From contig JACCZP010000228.1 in NCBI GenBank assembly GCA_013695885.1, positions 1-6,797 on the forward strand: a DNA stretch of 6,797 nucleotides, in the 5' to 3' direction. Origin of the DNA: Thermoleophilaceae bacterium. GTDB lineage: Bacteria > Actinomycetota > Thermoleophilia > Solirubrobacterales > Thermoleophilaceae. The translations under genes and the position numbers were made by a program. Below, piece after piece: positions 1 through 5,571 of this stretch. Each line of letters begins with the position of its first letter. Within the stretch, counting starts at the first letter, position 1. The notes under the pieces were generated by a model that ran no database searches, was not told the origin of the DNA, and was given only the letters and a program-made list of their open reading frames with translations.

Positions 1-275
1 CGGACCGTGCTAGGCGGGGAATTAGCGGTGCCCTGTACTTGCAATCCGCTCTAGCAAGGCCGAATTCCCGACCGAGGGGTCTGGGGCTTCGGGGCCAGTA
101 CGCCGGCGTCCGGTGTCGATGGTCAGGTCCCGCGCGGTGGACGCTCGTGAACCAGGTCAGATCCGGGAGGAAGCAGCCTTAAGCGAAGCCGTCCATGCGC
201 CGTGGGGAAGCCTGGCCGGAGCCGGACGGCGGCGGGAACGCCCGATACCCACCTCGACGCCGGGTGCACGGTCCA
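1..275 (+). ncRNA. ffs: Signal recognition particle RNA, large bacterial type (Alu + S domains)
   Basis: This is the RNA scaffold of the signal recognition particle, which binds Ffh and targets nascent membrane and secreted proteins to FtsY and the translocon. The S-domain hallmark is at about 147-183: GTGAACC, then GGTCAG, a GNRA tetraloop GGGA at 165-168, then GGAAGCAGCC. It is closed by 138-143 pairing with 190-195. The Alu domain is at about 8-70, with the conserved GGTGCCCTGT block; 17-23 (GGGAATT) pairs with 63-69 (AATTCCC), and 24-28 with 46-50. Domain-joining pairs include 73-77 with 252-256 and 108-113 with 222-227. The termini pair perfectly over nine bases, 2-10 with 266-274, which fixes the 3' end near 275. 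The 5' end may lie a few bases left of the window, and the promoter is not visible. The length of about 275 nt matches the Bacillus-like large class, not the roughly 100-nt 4.5S class. No intrinsic terminator follows. The position after CAG in the symmetric loop is A (161), where G is usual. Confidence 0.96.
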
Positions 276-285
276 CCTACCTCCC

Positions 286-1152
286 GTGGCCACCACCACC
301 TCGTCGAGCAGTACCGGCCGCCCGGCGGCTGTGAGGGCGGCCGTGCCCGCCGCGTTCAGGGGGTTCGTGGAGCACGACCTCCTCACCTCGGCGAGCGCCA
401 TCGCCTTCCGGGTCCTGTTCGCGGCGGCCCCGGTGCTGCTGTTCCTGCTCGCGCTCAGCGGGTTCCTCGAGCTCGGCGACGTATGGGCCGTCGACATCGC
501 TCCGCGCATCGCCCCCTATCTCCCGCCGTCGGGGTTCGCGTTCCTCAACGAATCGGTGGAGCCGCTGCTGCGCACGCGCCAGGGGCTCTGGCTGACGGTC
601 GGTGCGGCGCTCGCCCTGTGGGAGGTATCGAGCGCGATGCGGGCGGTGATGGACGCCCTGAGCCGTGTCTACCGCTCCGAGCGCGCACGGACGTTCTCGA
701 GGAGCGTGGGCGTCTCCGTGCTGCTAGCGCTGGGAGCGGGCACGTGCTACACGCTGGCCGCGCTCGTGATCGCGCACGGGCCCTTCGAGGCGATCGGGCT
801 CAGCGAGGGCCTCCTGCTCGGAGCCCTCGACTTCCTCGTGAGGTGGGCGCTCGGACTCGGACTGCTCTTCGTGGGCATCGCGATCATCGTTCGCTTCGCC
901 CCTGCGACCCCCCAGCCGATCTCCTGGGTCAGCCTCGGCTCCGTCCTCACCGTGGCCATGTGGATCGTCACCTCGCTGGCGTTCGGGTGGTACCTGACCG
1001 CGATAGCTCCGTACACGACGATCTTCGGCAGCCTCGCCTTCGTGATCGTGCTCATGACCTACCTCGACCTGTCGGTCATCGTCTTCCTGTTCGGCGTGGC
1101 GCTGGACGCGGCGATTCGCGAGCAGGTCGAGGGCACCGCGCACCCGGAGTAG
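286..1152 (+). CDS. YihY/BrkB-family integral membrane protein
   Basis: This is a predicted inner-membrane protein of 288 residues with about six hydrophobic helices, near residues 38-63, 98-113, 142-165, 184-203, 216-234 and 249-272. It matches the YihY/virulence factor BrkB family, once misnamed RNase BN. Family features are an early SASAIAFRVLFAAAPVLL segment, the central ALWEVSSAMRAVMDALSRVYR stretch with a following Glu/Arg-rich turn, and a last helix pair with APYTTIFGSL and YLDLSVIVFLFGVALDAAI. The molecular function of the family is not firmly known. I chose GTG at 286 because the in-frame ATG at 202 lies inside the SRP RNA and would add a residue stretch unlike the family. GTG at 331 is an alternative that loses only a Ser/Thr-rich leader. 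Neither start has a good ribosome binding site. The gene starts about ten bases after the SRP RNA, so read-through transcription is plausible. It converges on the minus-strand operon with a 14-base gap. Confidence 0.88.
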   Translation: MATTTSSSSTGRPAAVRAAVPAAFRGFVEHDLLTSASAIAFRVLFAAAPVLLFLLALSGFLELGDVWAVDIAPRIAPYLPPSGFAFLNESVEPLLRTRQGLWLTVGAALALWEVSSAMRAVMDALSRVYRSERARTFSRSVGVSVLLALGAGTCYTLAALVIAHGPFEAIGLSEGLLLGALDFLVRWALGLGLLFVGIAIIVRFAPATPQPISWVSLGSVLTVAMWIVTSLAFGWYLTAIAPYTTIFGSLAFVIVLMTYLDLSVIVFLFGVALDAAIREQVEGTAHPE

Positions 1153-1157
1153 GTCGA

Positions 1158-1176
1158 GCCCGGCGATCAACCGGGC
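1158..1176. terminator. Possible bidirectional terminator hairpin between convergent genes
   Basis: GCCCGG at 1158-1163 pairs with CCGGGC at 1171-1176 across a seven-base loop. This six-pair G+C stem begins five bases after the YihY stop codon, and its loop contains the stop codon of the convergent small membrane protein gene. There is no T-tract on either side, so it is not a canonical intrinsic terminator. The position between two convergent genes is the main argument for it. Confidence 0.3.
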
Positions 1177-1573
1177 GCGCGGCCCTCTCCCATCAGCAGC
1201 ACGGCGGCACCGAGGAAGCACGCCGCTCCGAGCGAGGTGAGCGCGTTGGCCGCTCCGAGGTCGAGCTCCGCTCCGCTGCTCGAGACCGCCAACGACGCCA
1301 CCGCGGCCCCCGCGAAGGCGATCGAGCCCGTGAGGTCGAGCACTCCGAGGCCCGACCCGCGACGACCGCCACCGCGCCGCTCACGGGCCTCCGCGAACGC
1401 GACGGCGCTGGCCACCAGGAAGCACGCGCACCCGACGGCGTCGGGCGTCCACACCAGCCGCACCTCCTCGGCTGCGACAGCGGCCCGAAGAGGAAGCACA
1501 CCGAGCCGGCGGCGAACAGTCCTCCGGCCCACCACGACGCCTGGCCCGGAGCCCACCACCGCGAGGCCGTCAC
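1167..1573 (-). pseudogene. Small four-helix membrane protein, YrhK-like, broken by a -1 frameshift
   Basis: Two frames together encode one recognisable small membrane protein. The first frame starts at GTG 1573, two bases past the glutamate decarboxylase stop. It gives VTASRWWAPG, then ASWWAGGLFAAGSVCFLFG, and degenerates after about position 1484. The second frame continues with AVAAEEVRLVWTPDAVG, CACFLVASAVAFAEA, LDLTGSIAFAGAAVASLAV and LGAACFLGAAVLLMGE, then stops at 1167. From start to stop is 407 bases, one short of 136 codons. One extra G in the GGG run (CCC on + at 1484-1486) would restore a 135-residue protein with four helices. The W-rich first helix followed by VWxPDxxGxxCFLVAS and LGxxCFLxGAxLL repeats resembles actinobacterial YrhK-domain membrane proteins of unknown function; that assignment is from memory. 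The break may be a sequencing or assembly error in a homopolymer, or a real mutation. No slippery heptamer suggests programmed frameshifting. It is the last gene of the minus-strand operon. Confidence 0.72.
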
Positions 1574-1575
1574 GC

Positions 1576-2973
1576 CTAGTGGTGGAACGCGAAGCCGTGC
1601 TCCTGCGCCGGCGCGCCTCCGCCGGCGTCGAGGCGCTCGACCGCGCGCCTCAGGTCGTCCATGAGGAGCTCCGCCAGGTCGTGGCCGAACCCGTTGCGGA
1701 CGACGATCCTCAGCACCGCCATCTCCTCGAGGTCCGGAGGCATCCGGTAGGCGGGCACCTGCCAGCCGCGCGTCCGCAGGGCCTCCGAGACGTCGTAGAC
1801 GGTGTAGGCGGTCACCCCGTCGGCGAGGCGGAAGGCGAACGCCGGTATGCCCGTGCCGTCGGACACGAGCACGAACGGGCCGAGCGCGGCGATCTCCGAA
1901 GCCAGCCACCGCGCGGTGTCGCGGCAGGCCTGCTGCACGCGGCGGTAGCCGTCGCGGCCGAGGCGCAGCAGGTTGTAGTACTGCGCGACCACCTGCGCCC
2001 CCGGGCGGGAGAAGTTGAGCGCGAAGGTCGGCATGTCCCCGCCCAGGTAGTCGACCCGGAACACGAGCTCCTCGGGCAGCGCCGCGCGGTCGCGCCAGAC
2101 CATCCACCCGACTCCGGGGAACACGAGCCCGTACTTGTGTCCCGACGCGTTGATCGAGGCGACGCGATCGAGGCGGAAGTCCCACTCGAGCTCGGGGTCG
2201 AGGAACGGGGCGACGAACCCGCCCGAGGCGGCGTCGACGTGGATCGGCACGTCCAGTCCGCCGTCGGTCTCGAGGCGGTCGAGCGCCGCGGCGATCTCGG
2301 CCACCGGCTCGTAGGCGCCGTCGAAGGTCGATCCGAGGATGGCCACCACGCCGATCGTGTTCTCGTCGCAGTGGGCCACGGCCCCTTCGGGCGTCAGGTG
2401 GGTGCTTGCTTGGCCCACCGGCACGAGCCGCGGCTCGACGTCCCAGTAGCGGCAGAACTTCTCCCAGCACACCTGCACGTTCGAGCCCATCACGAGGTTG
2501 GGGCGGTCGGCGGCCTTCCCGGCGGCCTGGCGGACGGCGCGCCAGCGCCACTTGAGCGCGAGCCCTCCGAGCATGCACGCCTCGCTCGAGCCGCTGGTGG
2601 AGCATCCCACGCCGGGCTCGGCGTCCGATGCGCCCCACAGGTCGGCGAGGATCTTGACCGTGCGATTCTCGATCTCCGCCGTCTGCGGGTACTCGTCCTT
2701 GTCGACCATGTTCTTGTCGAAGCACTCGGACATGAGCTGCTGGGCCTGCGGCTCCATCCAGGTGGACACGAAGGTGGCGAGGTTCAACCGGGCGTTGCCG
2801 TCGAGCATGAGCTCGTCGCGGACCACCTGGTAGGCGGTGTCCGGGGCCATCGCCTGCTCGGGGATGCGAAAGCGCGGGATCGCCGCGACCTCGCCGGGCT
2901 GGGCGAACTGCGGCCGCACGTCGAGGCGGGAGTCCGCGGCCTCGGCGGCGCGCACGTGCTGGTGGAGGGCCAC
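1576..2973 (-). CDS. gadB: Glutamate decarboxylase (PLP-dependent)
   Basis: The product converts L-glutamate to 4-aminobutyrate and CO2, consuming a cytoplasmic proton; it is linked to acid resistance and GABA metabolism in other bacteria. At 465 residues it matches the family length (E. coli GadB has 466) and is collinear with it throughout. Shared blocks include DELMLDGNARLNLATF (53-68), SGSSEACMLGG (127-137), KWRWR, QVCWEKFCRYWDVE (167-180), CDENTIGVV (202-210) and HVDAASGGFVAPF (245-257). The PLP-binding SGHK has Lys280, with Asp247 as the probable pyridine-nitrogen partner. DYLGG and NFSRP follow. The C-terminus GFAFHH ends in two histidines, recalling the auto-inhibitory C-terminal His465 of E. 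coli GadB. The start is GTG at 2973, chosen because it gives the family-length N-terminus; no Shine-Dalgarno is visible. It lies 16 bases after the upstream membrane protein gene and 2 bases before the YrhK-like gene. No glutamate/GABA antiporter (GadC) is in the window. Confidence 0.97.
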   Translation of the reverse strand: MALHQHVRAAEAADSRLDVRPQFAQPGEVAAIPRFRIPEQAMAPDTAYQVVRDELMLDGNARLNLATFVSTWMEPQAQQLMSECFDKNMVDKDEYPQTAEIENRTVKILADLWGASDAEPGVGCSTSGSSEACMLGGLALKWRWRAVRQAAGKAADRPNLVMGSNVQVCWEKFCRYWDVEPRLVPVGQASTHLTPEGAVAHCDENTIGVVAILGSTFDGAYEPVAEIAAALDRLETDGGLDVPIHVDAASGGFVAPFLDPELEWDFRLDRVASINASGHKYGLVFPGVGWMVWRDRAALPEELVFRVDYLGGDMPTFALNFSRPGAQVVAQYYNLLRLGRDGYRRVQQACRDTARWLASEIAALGPFVLVSDGTGIPAFAFRLADGVTAYTVYDVSEALRTRGWQVPAYRMPPDLEEMAVLRIVVRNGFGHDLAELLMDDLRRAVERLDAGGGAPAQEHGFAFHH

Positions 2974-2989
2974 CGGGGCGCCGCTGCGG

Positions 2990-4006
2990 TCAGGCCGCCG
3001 CCGGAGGCGGGACGGGTCCGGGCGGCGGACCGCCCATCGGCGGGGGCGAACCCGCGGGCCCGGGCGGAGGCGGGTGCATCGGGCCGCCCGCGGCAGGCAC
3101 GGGCGGGGCGGTGAGCCGCAGGTAGGCCAGCGTCCAGAACGCGTGGTTGAAGGTGCCGAGGGCGCCGATCGCCGCCAAGAAGGGACCGAGCAGGACCAGA
3201 CCGGCTACGACCGCCGCGACGATCGCGGCGGTGTAGTACCCGGAAATCCCCAGGGCGATGGCGGGGATGAACAGGACGAGGCCCACGAGAAGGGCGGCCA
3301 GAAAGAGCACGATCGCGCCCGCGATGCCGAGCGCGAGCTGGAGCAGGCCGAGGAGGAGGCTGGTGCCGAGGCGGGTCCGGAACATGCGCCACCCCGTGCG
3401 CAGGGCGTCAACGACCCCCTCCTCACCCACGATCAATGCGCGCAGCGCGAGCTGCCAGATGATGGTCAGCGGAAAGAAGACCACGATCAGCGCGACGACG
3501 GCGAGCAGCGCGACGAGCACGATGAGGGCGATGCCGCCTCCGGACGGGTCTCCACCCGCCAGCGCGGCGAAGATCACCAGCCCCACCGGGATCCCTATCG
3601 CCAGGAGGCACCCGATCGCGATGACCCCGAAGAGGAGCGCCTCCCCGAGCACGCGCCAGAAGGTCGCGAGTCCGGCCCTCCACGCGAGCCCGAAGCTCCG
3701 ACGCTCGCCTCCATCGATCGCGGCCACGCTCGTGGCCAGCGCACCCTGAGAGATCAGCGAGAGGGCGATGGACACCAGCACGAGGACCGCGACGACGACG
3801 CCGACGACGATCAGGAACGTCATGAAGTCCGAAGACGATGCTTGGGAGGAGAAGTCGTCGCCGTTCCCACCGTACGAGGGAAAGCCGCCGCCGGGTACGT
3901 TGAAGTTGCCTCCCGCCGAGCTCCCCGCAAAGATCCCGAAGAACCACAGGTAGCGGTGGTGCCGGGCGATCGAGAACGCCTGCTTGATCAGCTCGCCGTA
4001 GTTCAT
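2990..4006 (-). CDS. Multi-pass membrane protein of unknown function with a proline-rich tail
   Basis: This 338-residue protein is not assigned to a function. It begins MNYGELIKQAFSIARHHRYLWFFGIFAG, a pattern of an amphipathic start followed by a W/F-rich hydrophobic turn that recurs in unannotated actinobacterial membrane proteins. A Gly/Ser/Asn-rich loop at 29-60 follows. Strongly hydrophobic segments then lie near 61-86, 117-149, 158-185, 212-243, 245-268 and 270-296. Between them are cytoplasm-like stretches such as DGGERRSFGLAWRAG (98-112) and EEGVVDALRTGWRMFRTRLG (195-214), which look like the repeated layout of glycerophosphodiesterase-type membrane domains or DUF975-like proteins; this likeness is tentative. 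The final 40 residues are a Pro/Gly-rich, probably disordered tail. ATG at 4006 has no Shine-Dalgarno; a weak CAGACT lies 10 bases upstream. It sits between the GT-C-like gene (48-base gap) and gadB (16-base gap), so co-transcription with both is likely. Confidence 0.8.
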   Translation of the reverse strand: MNYGELIKQAFSIARHHRYLWFFGIFAGSSAGGNFNVPGGGFPSYGGNGDDFSSQASSSDFMTFLIVVGVVVAVLVLVSIALSLISQGALATSVAAIDGGERRSFGLAWRAGLATFWRVLGEALLFGVIAIGCLLAIGIPVGLVIFAALAGGDPSGGGIALIVLVALLAVVALIVVFFPLTIIWQLALRALIVGEEGVVDALRTGWRMFRTRLGTSLLLGLLQLALGIAGAIVLFLAALLVGLVLFIPAIALGISGYYTAAIVAAVVAGLVLLGPFLAAIGALGTFNHAFWTLAYLRLTAPPVPAAGGPMHPPPPGPAGSPPPMGGPPPGPVPPPAAA

Positions 4007-4054
4007 CAGGGTGGGGAGTCTGCCCGATCGGTTGGTCGAACGCCCGCGCCGTCG

Positions 4055-5485
4055 CTACCCACCGCAGGGCTCGAGCAGCGCCCAGGAGCGGTTGCGGGCG
4101 ACCTCGCAGTCGTAGCCGCGGGGCACCGGCGCGGCGGGGGTGCGGTCGCGGGGGTCGAGGAGGGCGAGGCGGGTGGCCTCGGGGGACGCCGCGGCCAGGA
4201 ACAGCCCCTGCGCCGGCGCCGGTCGCTCGACGGCGGAGTGCACCTGCCCCGGCGTCAGCCCCGACCAGTAGGCCACCCCGGGGCTCGCCCGGTGCGTCGG
4301 GAGGTACACCGCGCCGGCGTGCCCCATCGCCGTGCGCGCACGCGGCGAGCTGACGAGCTCGCGCAGGTCCGCGGCCACGGCGTCGCGCCGGGCGATGTCA
4401 GCCCGCAGCTCCGCGAGGCGCACGGCCTGGAAGGGCGAGAGCACCACGAGGACCACGAGCACCGCCAGGCCTACCAGCCGGGCGCGGGGGCGGACCGGGT
4501 GTCCGGCCGGCAGCGCGGTCCACCCGAGCGCCGCGAGCGCGGACCACACGGCGATCATCGCCGCCGCGACGAACATGTAGCGCCCGAGCAGCGGGAGGCC
4601 GGCGACCGCGAAGGCCACGATGGCCACGCCGTTCAGGCCGGCCACGACGACGAGCAGGAGCGTTCCGCGCCGCCGGCACAGGGCGAGAGCGCCCGCGAGG
4701 CCGATCACCCCGGCCACGAGCTCGGGCAGACGGAGGATCTCGCCGAGGCGGAAGGGCACCACGGCCGGAAGCGCGGTCAGCCCGGTGGGCCGCTCGAGGC
4801 GCTCCGCGAGGCGGCTCGTACCGGTCAGGGACCAGAGCGGGTCGCCGGTCACGAGGCCGTCGCCGAGGAGCCACAGGGCAGGAGCGGCGCCGGCCAGCAG
4901 GGCGAGCCCCGCGCGCTGCGAGAAGCCCCGCGCCGGGAGGAGCCACAGCCAGTAGACCGCCGACACCAGCCAGACCTCGGGCCGCAGCAGACCGGCCAGC
5001 GCCAGGAGCACCAGCACCACCGCGCCACGGCGCGGTCGCCGCGCCTCGAGCACCGCTGCCCACACGACGAGCGCGGCGGCCGGGAGGTCCACGTACCCGC
5101 GCACGCCGTAGGAGAGGTAGGGCACCCGGGTGAGCACGATCAGCGCGGCGAGCGCGCCCACGGGCCACGCGTAGACGGTCTGCCCGAGCCGGAACAGGCC
5201 GACGGCGAGGGCACCGAGGCCGAGCAGTCCGGCCGCGATGAGGGCCTCCTCGGCGGCGTCGCCCAGAGGCGAGAGGAGCGCGCCGGCCGCTATGGCCAGC
5301 GGATGGGGCGTGGGGGCGTAGGGCACCCCGTACTCCGGGCGCTGCCCCTCGACCAGCTCGGCGCCCCACACGAGCGCGTAGAAGGTGTCGTAGTTGAGGA
5401 ACGCGTGCCCGAAGGCCAGCGCCACCAGGGCCGCGATGACACCGCTCAGGAGCACGTCGAGCAGTGCCCCGCGCGGCCATCGCAT
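4055..5485 (-). CDS. GT-C-type glycosyltransferase-like integral membrane protein
   Basis: This is a predicted polytopic membrane protein of 476 residues with roughly ten hydrophobic helices, running from about residue 11 to 352. A soluble, probably extracytoplasmic C-terminal region (about 353-476) contains Cys460 and Cys474. After the first helix comes NYDTFYALVWGAELVEG (31-47) and then PYAPTPHPL (55-63). An acidic residue in the first external loop, here Asp33, with this spacing is characteristic of GT-C enzymes such as ArnT/PMT-like and actinobacterial polyprenyl-phosphate-sugar-dependent mannosyltransferases. GYVDLPAAAL (130-139), LRPEVWL (167-173) and GRYMF (301-305) fit the same fold. 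By analogy it would transfer a sugar from a lipid-linked donor on the outer face of the membrane; donor and acceptor cannot be read from the sequence. ATG at 5485 opens the minus-strand operon and diverges from dnaX. TAGTCT eight bases upstream suggests a leaderless transcript, though GAGG four bases upstream could be a weak ribosome binding site. Confidence 0.82.
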   Translation of the reverse strand: MRWPRGALLDVLLSGVIAALVALAFGHAFLNYDTFYALVWGAELVEGQRPEYGVPYAPTPHPLAIAAGALLSPLGDAAEEALIAAGLLGLGALAVGLFRLGQTVYAWPVGALAALIVLTRVPYLSYGVRGYVDLPAAALVVWAAVLEARRPRRGAVVLVLLALAGLLRPEVWLVSAVYWLWLLPARGFSQRAGLALLAGAAPALWLLGDGLVTGDPLWSLTGTSRLAERLERPTGLTALPAVVPFRLGEILRLPELVAGVIGLAGALALCRRRGTLLLVVVAGLNGVAIVAFAVAGLPLLGRYMFVAAAMIAVWSALAALGWTALPAGHPVRPRARLVGLAVLVVLVVLSPFQAVRLAELRADIARRDAVAADLRELVSSPRARTAMGHAGAVYLPTHRASPGVAYWSGLTPGQVHSAVERPAPAQGLFLAAASPEATRLALLDPRDRTPAAPVPRGYDCEVARNRSWALLEPCGG

Positions 5486-5493
5486 CGCGCCTC

Positions 5494-5499
5494 AGACTA
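5494..5499 (-). promoter_or_regulatory. -10-like element TAGTCT for the GT-C-like gene operon
   Basis: Read on the minus strand, TAGTCT fits TANNNT and is followed by exactly eight bases before ATG at 5485. That spacing would put the transcription start at or beside the A of the start codon, giving a leaderless message. GAGG within the eight bases leaves a weak ribosome-binding alternative. Confidence 0.45.
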
Positions 5500-5557
5500 G
5501 GCCCACGGGCGGTCCCGACGCCGGCGCGGACGGGCCCCGTGGGGTCCTTTCCACGAC

Positions 5558-5563
5558 TAGCAT
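5558..5563 (+). promoter_or_regulatory. -10-like element TAGCAT for dnaX
   Basis: TAGCAT fits TANNNT and lies exactly eight bases before the dnaX ATG at 5572. No purine-rich ribosome binding site is present in the 20 bases upstream, so a leaderless transcript starting at the ATG is the simplest reading. An out-of-frame ATG at 5562 overlaps the hexamer and would lie upstream of the transcript start. Confidence 0.5.
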
Positions 5564-5571
5564 GGATCGCG

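Larger units (their letters stand above)
5486..5571. promoter_or_regulatory. Divergent intergenic promoter region between the minus-strand operon and dnaX
   Basis: These 86 bases separate two divergently transcribed genes and must hold both promoters if each is transcribed locally. Each strand has a TANNNT hexamer eight bases before its start codon. GACTAG occurs twice in the same orientation, at 5495-5500 and 5555-5560, and overlaps both -10 candidates. A short dyad ACGGG-C-CCCGT is centred at 5535. No TTGACA-like -35 box is visible at 16-19 bases from either hexamer. Confidence 0.55.

Noticed and set aside
202..285. N-terminal extension of the YihY protein from ATG 202
   Set aside because: It would be translated from the SRP RNA itself and its 28 residues do not resemble the family. 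The bases are explained by RNA helices.
1484..1490. Programmed -1 frameshift site in the YrhK-like gene
   Set aside because: No X-XXY-YYZ slippery heptamer or convincing downstream structure is visible. A missing G in a short run explains it more simply.
195..1664. A 489-codon + strand frame over the SRP RNA and YihY gene
   Set aside because: It is out of frame with the YihY-family protein, gives an Arg/Pro/Ala-rich product with no recognisable domain, and starts inside the SRP RNA.
1193..2725. A 510-codon minus-strand frame overlapping gadB
   Set aside because: It is an Arg/Pro-rich shadow over the gadB region. Only its stretch after 1573 is real, as the first part of the frameshifted YrhK-like gene.
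2837..5500. An 887-codon open frame on the + strand
   Set aside because: It lies antisense to three well-supported minus-strand genes. Its product is Arg/Glu/Gly/His-rich with no domain, as expected for a shadow frame in high-GC DNA.
5530..5540. Dyad ACGGG-C-CCCGT as an operator
   Set aside because: Five-base G+C arms around one base are expected often by chance at this composition, and no regulator is encoded nearby.
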